Shown here: positions 25,207 through 37,356 of the stretch, piece by piece
How the letters are laid out: each line of letters begins with the position of its first letter
Numbering within the stretch: the first letter of the stretch is position 1
Origin: Anthopleura xanthogrammica
Taxonomy: Eukaryota; Cnidaria; Anthozoa; Actiniaria; Actiniidae
Assembly (NCBI GenBank): GCA_964019055.1
Contig: OZ025215.1
Coordinates: 2,195,001-2,259,000 of the forward strand
Direction of reading: 5' to 3'
DNA: 64,000 nucleotides
Made by a program: the position numbers and the translations under genes
Notes under the pieces: model-generated
Databases searched by the model: none
What the model saw: only the letters and a program-made list of their open reading frames with translations
Told to the model about the DNA's origin: nothing

Positions 25207-28200
25207 GAAAGGGCCAGGGATCTAAACCATGAATAAAGCGCCAAGAAGCGCTTACTCTAAGTTAAAACGTTGAAAATGGAAAAGGCATATTAACGTACCA
25301 TTCCAAAATTGCAGTCAGTATTCATGATTCATTGTAGTTTAAAGTTGACTAAACTTAAAATGTAACATATGCAATTTTTTGAAAGTCTTTGCTTAGACCG
25401 AAACGTCTGTTCAAAAAATGTAACATTCAAAGTGAGAGTCAACTTTAGATAACAATGAATTAACGTACCATCTTCTAAAGTGCGTTCTCTGACATACACA
25501 GCAGGGCCTTCTCCTTTATCGTTAAAAAGAGAGACACTGATATTATATTCTGTCCACTTTAACAGGTTTCCAATGATGCAAGTTGTTTGTTTCGTGGTAA
25601 GATTCCTTATTGCTCCCCCAGATGAAGGTGATGCTGGTGTAAAAACTACTATGTATCCCAGTATAACACCATGGATTCCAGATGTGGGTCCCTAATAAAA
25701 GAAAAGGTACATTTTAGGGCATCACGTCACTTTTTCTCTGATTAAATTCTACTTTTCATCCATTGCAACTGAATCGTACCTGCCAGGTAACACGTATACT
25801 CTGTGATGTCAGAACATTAGCTGTAACTGACAATGGAGACGCCACAGGTACTGCAAGAAAAATGTTATTGATCCTAAAACAACTATTAATATTGACTGAA
25901 GCCAACGACTATTAAAAAGCACTTTTAACACTACATTTCAATAAAAGTTTGATTTTCTTACTCTCTATTTGACTGTTACTAAACGAGTGCGTTACACTAT
26001 TACGTTAATCCGCTATCTGGTTACAGAATGATTATGGTCGTTGAGGTCTATCCGGTTACAGAATGATCACGGCCGTTGAGGTTTCAATTTACACCACAGG
26101 AAACACGCGACATTTGTACGCTCTTGTTTCTTGAGCTAAAGACACAGGGAACCCGCGTCAATAAATTAATAATGTCATACATATTTTAAAGCCTACGTAT
26201 CGAAGCCGGGTTCCCTGTGCAAATGTCTAAAGTTCCATGGCCAGTTAACTTGGAGGAAGTAAAATTCAATTATATAAAAACAATGTGTTTTGTTGTGAAA
26301 AGATATATAACACAAGGTTGATTGCCACGAGAATTTTGGATGAACACTTTGTAGCCTTGCTTACCATAAACTGAATTCAACCTTAACCTAAAGTTAACCT
26401 AAGCACAATATTCAATGTGGGATGCCCGTACCAAACAATGCATGACATCAGAAAACATTGCACGCATGCCCCTTAAAAATATAACACTGCTTTTCTTAAA
26501 TAACACTGCTTTTAAAATCTATTCTTCAGAAATCAGTATCTTCAGTAAAAATGAATAAGAAAGATAAAATATTCATTTATATTGCATTTGCATTGTCTCT
26601 ATTCATGTTAATTATATTTTCTCTTAGTACTATGTTTTTGTGACTTCTTGATATATTTCTTCATCTATTCTTTACCGAGCAAAATTGAGAAGAAATAACT
26701 TAGGAATCGAGGAATATAATAGAATCGAGACATTTGTCAATTTGGACACCTACTTTCATTCACAATGAATTACTTTGAAACAAATAGTTAAACTCTACTA
26801 ACCCAGCCTTACTGTTACTCCAGCACTTTTGAAACTATCTATATCAGCATCGATGTGACTCGTTTTATTGATAGCCATTCTCCCTGTAACACCTGAGTCC
26901 GGCGTGGCACTTGGAAATATATCATCGTCTTCGTACATTGCTTTGCAAACGAAGGCTTTGAAGCATAATACAGTTTCTGATCTAACACACCTGTAACAAA
27001 AAGCAATTACTTTCATTGATATATAGTCAAAAAGTTAAAATGATGATAACTATTTAAGAAGAGTTAAAGGCTCCACAGAAAAGGCAACTGAAGAATACTA
27101 ATTAACTAAAGGTAAACTTTATCTCCTTTAGCTCCCCCGAAAAAAATTCTTGACGTTTCGCATGCTCAGTTGATGATAATCAGAAAAAGGTTGATGGCAC
27201 GACTACCCTGGATGTAGTACTTTTTGAGCTTTGGTGTAAGATAGACATGACATAATAAAGTTTTTACGGTTTTCTTCTGTAGAAACAATAATGAGAGCTT
27301 GAAGTTTCGGCTGCACTGCCTTTTTCAGAATGAGACATGGACGTAGCTTCACAAAATGGAGCCAAAAATCCTATGATTTCAGACAAGTATTGTGAGAGTG
27401 CACGGCTATAAATATCTTAATTTTCCTGGTTTTTGAAACGTAATTTACGATCTTGAAGCCAGATATCTTTTTGGCAATTATTCGTGCTTGTATTAAATAC
27501 AATCATTATAACTTACTCATAGTTGTTTAAGATGTTATCAGCAGCTGTGTAGTTCACTCTTAGTGTTGACTGCTTGACTCCATTAGCACCACGCACCAGA
27601 CCAGTAGATTGACTGGTGATGTCAGTATTACCAGTGTACCATTTGATGTACTGTATTAATGGTTCTTGTACAATACACACCAGATCTAAATAGCTATTGG
27701 ATGCTGCTGTCAGGTTTTGATTGGTCAGACCTGATATCACTGGTCTTGTAGCTGAAAAAAATCACACACAATGGCGGATGACGATACGGTTTTGTTACAA
27801 GATGTTATAAAGAAACTTTCGAATGAGAACTACTTACCAAAGCCACATCCATACAGCTCTATTCTCATGCATATAGCAGAATTCCATGTCTGTGGCTTAA
27901 TTCGAACATGTCTGCCCGTCATTGGACGACCCAGCCACTTCACTGCAATACTGTTTTTGTCTTTATTACCCAGAAAAACCTAACAGTCATGAATTAAATA
28001 ATATTTCGAATTAAAAAAAAAATTTGAAGGCCAATGTTAATTTTCTCTTTTCGGACACTTTAACTTACCTTATCACTGTTGCCCCCAGCTTTGTAGGTGT
28101 TCCACAGAATGCCATCCATACTGTAACTGATAGTGTAGGTCATGACCCACTTATCCATGGTGTGGTCACCCTGTGTTGCTATACCTGTCATTGTCATCAC

Positions 28201-31200
28201 TTGCCCCAGGTTAATCTGTATGTACTCAGTGTTAGATTGTGTGCTACTACACCATGAGTTATTGCCATAGAGACGACCATGTGATGCAGTATGGCTGTTG
28301 TCAAAATGAGATGATGACGCCAAGTCTCGGGCATCTCCGTTTTCAAGACCAATTGGAGAACTACAAGCTAATGATTGAATTGATATTAGTATAGGAAATG
28401 CTTGACACATACCAATAAGTTGGGTATTTTCTAAAAAGAACATTTACTGGAAAGAACAACAAATAAAACAAGAGGGCAGGTCATTCCTATCATAGATTTT
28501 TTTTTAGGTAGCTCGCAAACCAATAAAATTGGATCTAGAATTGATGCCCATAATTTGTTTTCTACTCGCTTTGATTCTGTTGCCGAGAAGGAATTCTGAA
28601 TTTGAATGTAGCAAAAAGAATTAGAAATGTCTTTGTACCCAATACTCTGCTGTAATACAAACCTGTTGGCGTTCCATACACCTCAACTCTCATCGATGGC
28701 CAGCCTTTATCTGCTGTAGGGTAGAACCTGATAAACTTTGCCTTGATTGGGTTGATTAGACTGTTCGTGACAATACCATAATGGTTTGAATTTCCACTGA
28801 ATTCCTGTAAACAAACGTAAACAGTACATGTCTTATTAACCTTTAAATTGTATCGCACAGCTAAGTCACAGATCGGAATTAAGTGGAACCCGGAGAAAAA
28901 CTCTTGAATCAAATGAGAGACCTAATAAGCTCTACTCACATTTGATGGCAAATTGAACCCGAGACCACAGAGGCGAGTGCACTACGTACCGCGAAGCCAC
29001 CCTTGAATCCCGGGATTAACCGATAGAGTATAAGGACCGCTCCACTAAGTGTGAGAACCCTATTTTCAACCACTACCATTATTAAGGGGTCGTTAATTAT
29101 CAGGACTGTTCCTGGCAGCAAGTTCCTGGCAGAGGTGGTGACCAGCAAGGTCCAGAGGTCAGACCAGCAAGGTCCTGGCAGCGAGGCAAGTTTTACCGTT
29201 TTTTTGTTTTGTTTTTTTTTCAACATGCAAAAGCCAATTGAGAATCTACGCTGGTCATGGTATTACTACTAGTAGGGATACTTTCTTTGCGAAAGAGGAT
29301 GACACTTATGGTTGGGACAACGTTTCTTGGTATATAGACAATTTCCCTAACTAAGAAAATGTTAATTGTTTGAGTATAAGAGATGACACGATTTCACTTG
29401 AAGTGTAGGGTCGCAAATAAACCTATTTGTATGAGAGCGAATTCTTTCAAAGCAAACTTTCAAATCAGTTATCGCAACGCTAAAACAAGCTCTGGGTTGA
29501 TCAGGGCGCGGCTTATATATTCGAAGATTGAATTAGAATTTCAGTTAGCGCGTTGGGTGATACTGAAGGAAGAAAAGTGGAAATCCCGGAAAGAAATCCT
29601 CAAATCCGGAGACAGAGAGACCAATCTAAATAAATAATTAGTCAATGAAGTTAAGATCCTGAACATATTTTTATTTGTACATAGTCTTTTACATATTCTC
29701 TATTTATTTTTCATATTATATTCGCTGTGGGTCTTTTCATGCATATGCTCGCTAAGGGATTCCTCATAAAGTAAAATCAAATATGAAGAAAACTAAACTA
29801 AATTAAATAACGAGTAATACAATAATCATATAAAGATCTGTGCCTCGACTTATGCAGAAGAAGAAGAAGACTAATTATCATATAAAATTAAGAATGGTGC
29901 GGGTCACACAACATAGGTGGGCTCCAATTATAGTACGCCCTAATAAAAGAAAATTATTTCAGATTGTACTTAGGGTGGTTTTGCGTGAGACAAAGTGGTT
30001 TCAGTGGTGTGAAGTTAGCGTTCTCGCCGCTATGCCAAGCACCCATATGAATTCTCTAAGTAGAACTATGTGAATGCACTTGTTTCTCTTGCATGGTTTT
30101 CAGGCAATTGCATCTTAAGTATTATTCTCAGTCTCAAGAAAACTGCTCGACGAAGATCTTGAATACGCCATAAATATAACACAGGATTTACTGAAGAATT
30201 CATCAGTGATATGATTTCACCTGTAGTTAATAATTTATATGCTAGAAAAGATGAGCTGTCGTCGCCCAACTCTTGACCAGCTTTCATAGTGACCTCTGCT
30301 ACAATACCACTAGCAACCAATGGTAAATAAAACAAAAACATGCAAAGAATAACGAGTAACATTGTGTTGAGCGATCTTCGGTATTTATTGACGTTGATGT
30401 TCTGATGTCCTGGAGTCGCTGCCTCGTGTGATGTATTGGCATTGCTGGCTGATACTGATGAGGACATTTTCTTCAAGTAATAGAACGCCATGGAAGAACA
30501 AACCGTTAAAATCGTCAGCAAAACGGCCAGGTTAACCGCAACAATAACGATTTTTGATGCTATTGAAAGATTGGGCAGAAGAAGGGTTAAAAATACCACC
30601 AATCCTATACCTATCCATCCAAAAATTATGATTGATGCAGTACGTTTTGCAGTGACACTAGCACGATACCTGTTATTCAACTTGACAGCAAGGAAGCGAT
30701 CAACACTCATAACAGTTACAGTATAAACCGATAGAAACCCCAGCCAATATCCTATCGCCATACTTCCAAGCCATATTTGACAAAACATGCTCTTCCAGTT
30801 CATGATAATAGTCAAATGAAAGAGCATTGTTGCGGGCTGCACAAATGATCCATTTAAGAAGTCTGTGAGAGCAAGATTTGCTATCAGGATGTACGACGGC
30901 TTGTGTAAAGAAGGCGTCTTCCAGATTGAGAACAGAACAAGAGAGTTCAAAAGTGTCGATGTTATGGCTGTTATCCCAAGAATCGTGCATAATGATATTC
31001 GGTGGTCAGGTAGTTTAAGGTAAAAAATAGTGAATTGACAACTGCTCGTGTTCATTCTGAACCACTTACAATGTTGTCCACGATCCTTAATCAACGTTTA
31101 GGAGTTGCTGTATTTCTCTTTCGTGCTTATGCAATCCCCTCAATCCAACGAGTACGCAGTAAAATATTCTTGTGGAGTATCCTATATCCAGAAAGACGCG

Positions 31201-34200
31201 TACGATAAGTGCTTTAAGAAGTTACTGCAATATCTTAATTTTTTAGCTTCTAGTTAACTTGGTTTTTAGAGAAATAAACCCGCTTCCATCTCTTTCGTGC
31301 AGCCCTATCGGAAACGCAAATAAGATTTCTGTTTACCTTTTTATCTCAGAAAGAACAGATGGTTTTATAATTAATATTTTTAAATTGTTTTTAGTTTATT
31401 TTAATTTATTTTATATTGTTAGTTAAAACTAAATATTTTCTTGTGCAAATCAATGGGAAAGTCTTGCAGTGCCTGATCAAAAATGTTACAATAAAAGTTA
31501 CGATCAGTCCAAGGGGTATAATGTGGATCCTTGCAGTATGTTATTTTTCTTTTTAACTTTCTCAAAGACAGCAGGCGTATTTTTAATTAAAGTTTCATTC
31601 ACGAATCAACGACGAAGATGAAAATCAGGACTGGCAGTGAGTTAGCCAAACATTACGATATTGTCGCTTTTCAACTATTATATCGTTAACTATTGAATCA
31701 GGAAACTTTACCAGATGACAAAGAAAAATCGAATTTAACATAACCTATGAAAAATCATTATTGTGTTAGTAAAAGCAGATTACGTACAGCTGCACGATGA
31801 AGCCTTTGCGAAGTGTGGCATTGAACCTTTCTACAATACGATTGCAAATTTGGCTACAAAAGGCCTAGTTTTATCTGACTTTCTGAAAGTATATTACCGA
31901 AGGAAAAAACTAGGAGCAACTTAACTTTTCGATGAGTCACTTTCTGGCAATCTTTTATAACACTTTAGGAGGTATATTCTTTGCTGAAGTTTTTGTTCGT
32001 CCATTTTTTGTACGGCTCTTCGTCTTCACTGTTTGAGAGAAGCCGTTATTGTGACAATTACTAAAAGCTTTAATTTAGTTTTTCGACCCTTTAGAAATCT
32101 CTTATCGTACATCGTTTTTAATCGATCTGCACTTTAATTTTAGCTTGCGGAGAACCAGCTGTTAGCTTTCCGGCTAACTTCTACAAAAGGTTTAGCGCGA
32201 TGTTACTATGGCAACTAAACATGCAACAGAATATGTACTGGCAAAATTTTATTCTAAGAAAATGGAATCGTGCAATCTTTTGAAGAAAAAAAACCCCAAA
32301 TGAATGAAACTGAACATGTTTGTCTCCGAATTCGTTTGTTTTATATAAAGAATGCGCAAGATGAACAATACTAATCCCACGGACTTTTATTCATGTCGTT
32401 GAATAGCTGACTTATAAACGAGGCTAAGCCTGAGCAAATGAGTCTGTGGTCTTCAAAAACAGTGGTTTGCATCGAATGCGAAACTGGTGTATTGATCAAT
32501 AACACAGCCCAAAAACAACACCGACGCAACTCTCTTACGATGAGTAGCCACCCATCTTGGTTTTTAAAAGGCAACTAATATCAACCAATCAGATCACGAG
32601 ATTTGTGATCCTAGCCGGCAACCTGCAACATTGCTTTTTGTTGCGTGCCACGTCGCGTACGTGAGTGGTATTAGGGTCAAAATCGCTCTGCAACTTGCAA
32701 CGCAACAATGTTGCGCGACAAGTTGCACGATTTTATTTGCGCGTATTACTGCACCTTGAGGTCACTTTGATCTTGTATATTGTTACTTACTTACCTTGTC
32801 AATATTTTTTTCTTGGTAATAATTCCATATCACATTATCCAGTGAAACTCTTATCTTGTATCTTGTCACCCATTCCACACTGTATAAAGTCTCAATGCCT
32901 TGTGTAGCTACTGCACAAATGAACCCTACAGAACCAAGGTCTATCTGAAGCCATTTTTTACCAACCGCCGCTCCGGGTCCCCATCCTTTATCGGACACCA
33001 TAAGTCTTCCATAGCTTGGAATGTAATCGTTATTAAGATATGAACTAGCAGTGAATCTGTGGTATGGTATCAGACTAGGATTTGATAGGCCAAGTGGCCG
33101 AAGTTTGCAAGCTGAAAAAGAAATGGTAAATAATACAAAACTTTGATTTATTCATGGAAAGGTTTTTGTTTAACTAATGCTACACGTAACTTGTTCCATA
33201 CAAATCTATTTTTTCTGAGTTTGACAAATAGGGTGCATTAAACACAAAAACAAACACAGATGAGCAAAATATGTTTGTGTGTAATCTGGGCCAGACTACA
33301 CCATGTTCAGTTTGAAGTTGTAACGTACAAGACAAGGTTCAAAACCAAAAAAAAATCTTGAACTAAATTCTCGCTCAAATGCCAGGTAATTTGAAACATT
33401 AGCATCATGTAAAAATGACGTTTTCCGAATATTCTTTGGGTGCGGGTTACGTCCCTTGCCGCCATGTTGGTAATTGGTTAACTATACCATGCACTTCTCA
33501 TTAAGATTCTCTTGTCATATCAACCAAGATGGCGGCTGTTTCATTGTTCAGTATTTATATCTCGAGGGATTTTGAGTCACGTGGCTGAACCCTTAGAATT
33601 AACCTGCATATTGGAATGCGACTTGCCAGGTACGATCTGGAACGCATATTGCTAGGTCACGTGGTCATACACAACTGTATCTTTTTTCCTAGAATTTTGA
33701 ATAGGTATTTTTTTCAGATCCTGCTAATTACCTCCATTCTGTTTTATTCCATACAGTTCTGTTCTCATGCAGTTTGTACTCCCATAATGACTTGTAGGTG
33801 CAACACGTATGTACTGACCAACAGTACCATCATACAAGAGATTCTTGACTGCAGTACTGGAGTTATAGTTTCCAGAGAAAGACTACGAGAAGAAGGCATG
33901 AAAAAAATCATGAAATGGTCTATCTAAACGTTAAGCCCATAAATATATAAATCTGCCACACTGACGAGGTTATAGTTCATCATCATAAGATATTTTTCGC
34001 GGTAAAACAAATTACATGATCTCGCTATAATTTTCGTGGAATTAAATTCTATAGATTCTAGATACTAGAGGCAAGTTTGAAAAACTTTGTAGATTTGAGT
34101 ATTTTTTTTTTTACGAAAGCCCAAAAAAGGTTTTCGTGTAAGTTTCTACGAGCCTGCTTCGTTCATGTTTTGTTTCATATATCTTGCCTTGCTCAAGCAA

Positions 34201-37200
34201 ATTCCTCACCTTGTCTTTATTATTTTCATTGTACGCAGTAAAAGTAGACCCATCATTTGATGTGAGCATGTTGTAAGACTGTACCCACTGATCTGTCATG
34301 TGGTCACCCTGTGTTGCTATACCACAAATGATGTAAGATGATCCTAAGTTAATTTGCAGATATGGGGAAGAGTCACTTGTAGCAGCACACCATGATGATC
34401 CTGCTGTGTAGTTTAGTCTTGCATTGGATGGTGATGTGGTGCTATTGTAAGCTGATGATGACGTCATATTACTGTCTGGGATCTTACCACTACCAATACC
34501 AACTGGGATAGATCTACACGGCACATCTATTAAAAAAAAGATATAGTGCCTATGAACAAATAGCTCTTGGTTGGCCAACGAACACCATAGATATGAAACT
34601 ACAACTAAGTTTTGTACATAAGTTTAAGAAATAAAGAGGAGGTACCCAGGGTTCCAGCTGTCCTCTTGCTCTATAACATTTTGGTCGCATGCAGGTCTCC
34701 AATGAAAGAATGTCGAGAAAAAATGGACCAAAAGTGCCAATTGCAACGATGAGGAGACGAAGAAGAATGAAAAAACAAAAAAGAGGATAATGGTGATGAT
34801 AATAATGATGGTGAGGGTGATGATGATGATGAAAATGATGGTGCATGATGGTGGAGGTGATGCTAATGATTATGCATGGCGATGACGGTGGTGGTGCGTT
34901 GTGGTGATAAAGATAATGATAATGTCAATGATGATGGTGAGGATGCTGATAGTGATGATGATGTTGTGGGTAGTGGTAGTAGTGATAATGATGATTATTA
35001 TAGAAAAGGAGGAAGAGGAGAAGAAGGCAAAAAAGAGGAGGAAAAAGTACAACCAACAACCAAAACAGCTATTTCTAGTGGTATCATATCAGAGGGAAAT
35101 AGAAAGTGGAGAGATGAATGGAAGAGAATGAAGTTTAAACAAGACAACATGAAAAGAAGAATTTCATTTATGTCTATGCCTTATTCACCTTTCACAAGTC
35201 CGTAGAGTTCCACGCGTAGCACTTTCCAGGAATAGTACGTTGTTGGTATGAATCTAATGAACCTAACCAGAACTGGAACTTCCAAAACATTCTTAACAAT
35301 AGTATTCCTATCTGTATTACCAGGAAACAACTAGAAGAAAAATAGCAACATCTAAGACATTCTTGACAACAGTATTACTATCTGTATTACCAGGAAACAA
35401 CTAGAAGAAAAATAGCAACATCTAAGACATTCTTGACAACAGTATTACTATCTGTATTACCAGGAAACAACTAGAAGAAAAATAGCAACATCTAAGACAT
35501 TCTTGACAACAGTATTACTATCTGTATTACCAGTATCAACTACTGAAAATACAAGATATTCATACCTTCGCTGTGTTACCAGTTTTGTATGTAGTCCATG
35601 TGTTATTATCAACAGATGTTGATATCTTGTACTGTTTAGTCCATTCATTGCTTGCATGCGAACCTTGTGTAGCTACAGCACAGATAACAAATATCTGACC
35701 CAAGTCTATCTGCAGATAGTCATTAGGGTCGGTTTTTGTCTTTGGTGCCCATCCCGCGGCACCATTCAGACGTGCATTCTTTGGTTTATAACGAGTATCG
35801 GCAGCATTACCGGCGTAATATGAAGATGCTGTAAATCTGTCATCTGGTATAATATTACTGTCTGCTATACCAACAGGACTGTCCTGACAACTACCTATAA
35901 AGACAAATTTAAAACCACTAAATAACATAATCTTTGATTTTTTTGATTTTTTTTTTCATTTAATTTTTGGCTTTTAGTAAGGTAAATTGGAAAAAACCCA
36001 GTTACATGGTGGAATAGACCCCTTGCAGCACGTCTGAATACAACTTAGTTTGGAGGAGTTTATTCAGTGGAAGAAGAGCCAATGACAAATGCAATGACCT
36101 CTGCTCAATCTACAAATATATATATTGTTTTTCCCTTTTACCTTATTATAGGAAATTGACTTTCGCGTTAATCATCTTCATTTGGAAGTATTTTTGCCCT
36201 CAATTCGCGTTAAGGTTACTGGAGACCTTCAGGGATATGCTTCGTTTAAAACTCTCTCTACGCAACACTTTGAACAAAACCCTACGAAACTATATATCGT
36301 TTGAAAGGTCATATGATACAGATTACGAAAAATATAGTTTTTGAACGCAATTTTTCAATCTAAAACGATGCCGGAGCCTTAAACGCGAATCGGGTACGTT
36401 CCGTAGATGTGAATTAATAGACATTAATTTTCGTGGAGCGTTAGAGTTTTTGAACGCAATTTTTCAATCTAAAACGATGCCGGAGCCTTAAACGCGAATC
36501 GGGTACGTTCCGTAGATGTGTATTAATAGACATTAATTTTTGTGGAGCGTTAGAGTACAAACAGTATATCCGTGTAACATTAGTTATGCTAAATAGTACT
36601 ATTTCGAGCAAATTCTATTGTTTTCTATTGTTTAATTAGCACTATTTTGTACTATTTAGTAATTTGTATTTCACGGATATATTGTTTGCACTCTAATTTC
36701 CTGTGATAAGGTATTTATTTCTTGTATTTTTTATTGATTTCTTAGAATAGTTTATTTTCCATGGATTAGTGACCCCAGGTCATCACATGTACATTCGTGT
36801 TTATCGTTTGGATTATAAAAATCTTGATTTCCAATTTTAATTTAATTTGTCATTAAAGGATATGGCTTTAGAAAATTGAAATGTTATATCGGGCCCAGTT
36901 TAAACGTGGAATTTCAAATGTGCCGAATATAATGCAAATGAGCAAAACTTATTGTTTGAGTTCATTTGCATTAGATTCAGCACATGTGAAATTCGATGTC
37001 TAAACCGGGCCTTAGACGTGCTTTCAAATAAATTTGAAAAAACAAAAAGAAAAACGCTCTAATTTGCAATTGGATATCTTAATATATATATATATATGAT
37101 ATCTTAATGTCAGAAACTATATATCTTCTTGAAACACCACTAGGTAATTTGTTACATGTTCGGTGCTTTCGAACAAGTAAGGGCAGAAGACTGGCATTGA

Positions 37201-37356
37201 AATTAAAGCTGCGTTAGCACTTCCTCTGTGAAACAAAGAGCAATATATTTATACTAAAAATTAATTAAACTTACCATTGGTTCTGTGCCAGAATAAAGCC
37301 AGTACCAGAAAGAAAGAAGCCAGTTGAGTTTTGGCTTTGAAAAGCAATGTTTCCAT
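17202..37356 (-). CDS. Type I receptor: 4 discoidin, Ig, 5 FN3, TM, multi-tyrosine tail
   Basis: Exons: 37356-37275, 35894-35566, 35330-35189, 34526-34210, 33882-33732, 33111-32795, 28804-28663, 28367-28069, 27979-27838, 27751-27517, 26990-26803, 25850-25780, 25691-25469, 24832-24533, 24295-24011, 23761-23447, 23029-22923, 22838-22646, 22191-22095, 21539-21253, 18981-18883, 18715-18691, 18617-18578, 18062-17202. They sum to 5,247 nt, 1,748 residues, with all phases agreeing. Residues 1-27 are a signal peptide; discoidin domains are at 28-184, 185-340, 341-493 and 494-640; Ig-like 641-781; FN3 at 782-1279; juxtamembrane domain 1280-1407, resembling that of receptor tyrosine phosphatases ([18 protein letters not shown]); TM ~1411-1433; tail to 1748. 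There is no catalytic domain. The tail has eleven YxxL/I and five YxN motifs, so I infer a phosphotyrosine-docking receptor. The exon ending at 21253 uses a CAG/gtagca donor; the alternative at 21272 breaks phase. Ligand unknown. Confidence 0.85.
18883..18981 (-). other. Transmembrane exon of the receptor
   Basis: A 33-codon phase 1-1 exon with one hydrophobic run ([18 protein letters not shown] and on), followed by basic KSIKS, a normal stop-transfer for a type I protein. Confidence 0.85.
19121..20170. repeat. 20-bp minisatellite, ~52 copies, in a receptor intron
   Basis: Unit ttaccatgaaagtgccttcc with variants (ttgcc, gcatgcc, gcattcc, agggc). The register never slips: every 60 bases hold exactly three units. 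It fills about half of the intron between the TM exon and the juxtamembrane exon. Open frames over it are repeat artefacts. Confidence 0.95.
20815..21047. mobile_element. Inverted-repeat element, copy 1 (intronic)
   Basis: Ends 'cttcacagttccctgcgcca' and its complement near 21,020-21,040 enclose inner inverted blocks ('gatagag..' / 'ctctatc'). A sister copy is at 45,540-45,750. Confidence 0.75.
21610..22006. repeat. CCGTCA hexamer microsatellite, ~66 copies
   Basis: Nearly perfect (CCGTCA)n with one early interruption at about 21,623. It lies in a receptor intron between exons 22191-22095 and 21539-21253. On the minus strand the unit is TGACGG, so each copy holds a TGACG half-site. Confidence 0.97.
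22485..22586. mobile_element. Short hairpin element, family 1, copy 1
   Basis: Inverted arms around 'agctcaatttggaggacaaa' and its complement, with gacgtca / gacgt at the ends. Sister copies are at 47,231-47,334 and 59,716-59,816. It lies in a receptor intron. Confidence 0.7.
25146..25206. repeat. (ATT)n microsatellite
   Basis: About twenty ATT repeats in an intron of the receptor gene. Confidence 0.95.
25331..25458. mobile_element. Short inverted-repeat element in receptor intron
   Basis: Ends 'cattgtagtttaaagttgac' and 'gtcaactttagataacaatg' are inverted, with about 90 bp between them. Confidence 0.45.
28930..29040 (-). mobile_element. SINE fragment
   Basis: Carries the family block 'ctctactcacat' followed by a degenerate tRNA-like head region (gaacccgagacc..gcgaagccaccc). 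Confidence 0.45.
29480..29640 (+). mobile_element. SINE body fragment
   Basis: The blocks 'cagggcgcggc' and 'gattgaattagaatttcagtt' match the bodies of the SINE copies at 50,220-50,520 and 52,060-52,225. Confidence 0.4.
30066..31094 (-). CDS. Class A (rhodopsin-like) GPCR, single exon, nested in an intron
   Basis: A 342-residue protein with seven hydrophobic segments: about 33-58, 68-94, 104-130, 152-173, 181-207, 244-266 and 285-309. Family marks: N50 in TM1, LALTD in TM2 (75-79), W100 and C105 before TM3, DRF (132-134) in place of DRY, and NPVLY (303-307) in TM7. The second extracellular loop (~174-180) is very short and lacks the usual cysteine, as in melanocortin- and cannabinoid-type receptors. 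No specific ligand can be named. Translation may start at M1 or at M14, just before NTSS, a glycosylation-type site. It lies wholly within the receptor intron 32,794-28,805 on the same strand. Intronless GPCRs are common in cnidarians. Basic residues after TM7 suggest helix 8. Confidence 0.88.
   Translation of the reverse strand: MIKDRGQHCKWFRMNTSSCQFTIFYLKLPDHRISLCTILGITAITSTLLNSLVLFSIWKTPSLHKPSYILIANLALTDFLNGSFVQPATMLFHLTIIMNWKSMFCQIWLGSMAIGYWLGFLSVYTVTVMSVDRFLAVKLNNRYRASVTAKRTASIIIFGWIGIGLVVFLTLLLPNLSIASKIVIVAVNLAVLLTILTVCSSMAFYYLKKMSSSVSASNANTSHEAATPGHQNINVNKYRRSLNTMLLVILCMFLFYLPLVASGIVAEVTMKAGQELGDDSSSFLAYKLLTTGEIISLMNSSVNPVLYLWRIQDLRRAVFLRLRIILKMQLPENHARETSAFT
34785..35000. repeat. Imperfect GAT/GGT trinucleotide-rich tract
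   Basis: Runs of gatgatgatg, ggtgatg and gataatg in the intron between discoidin domains 1 and 2. The His-rich and Asp-rich open frames across it are low-complexity artefacts. Confidence 0.85.
35331..35533. repeat. ~70-bp tandem repeat made of a discoidin exon end
   Basis: Three copies of 'ctaagacattcttgacaaca' and onward to 'ggaaacaact agaag', each joined to 'aaaaatagcaacat'. They copy the start (transcript sense) of a discoidin second-half exon plus its splice acceptor. They match the exon of the 1-12 kb array better than the adjacent exon 35330-35189. Confidence 0.8.
36337..36555. repeat. Direct tandem duplication, ~109-bp unit
   Basis: 'ttgaacgcaatttttcaatc' and the following ~100 bases occur twice with very few differences, in the first intron of the receptor. 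Confidence 0.9.
36552..36702. mobile_element. Inverted-repeat element (MITE-like)
   Basis: 'gagtacaaacagtatatccg' and 'cggatatattgtttgcactc' form the ends. Confidence 0.6.
36891..37011. mobile_element. Palindromic element
   Basis: Arms of about 50 bp: 'gggcccagtttaaacgtgga' on the left pairs with the right arm ending 'tctaaaccgggcc'; atgcaaatga / tcatttgcat lie next to the centre. Confidence 0.7.

Larger units (their letters stand above)
28805..32794 (-). other. 4-kb receptor intron hosting a GPCR gene and SINE copies
   Basis: It separates the two halves of discoidin domain 3. It contains the GPCR at 30,066-31,094 and SINE pieces at about 28,930-29,040 and 29,480-29,640. Near 32,600-32,745 is a stretch rich in 'caacttg' and 'acaagttg' related to the element at 52,228-52,494. 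The remainder (31,100-32,590) shows nothing I recognise. Confidence 0.75.

Noticed and set aside
34876..35205. Asp-rich plus-strand open frame
   Set aside because: Translation of an imperfect GAT repeat inside a receptor intron.
1..37356. One giant gene from 37,356 through to position 1
   Set aside because: The receptor has its own TM, tail and stop codon at 17,202, and the array restarts with extracellular exons, so two loci are simpler. Splicing between them is kept only as a hypothesis.
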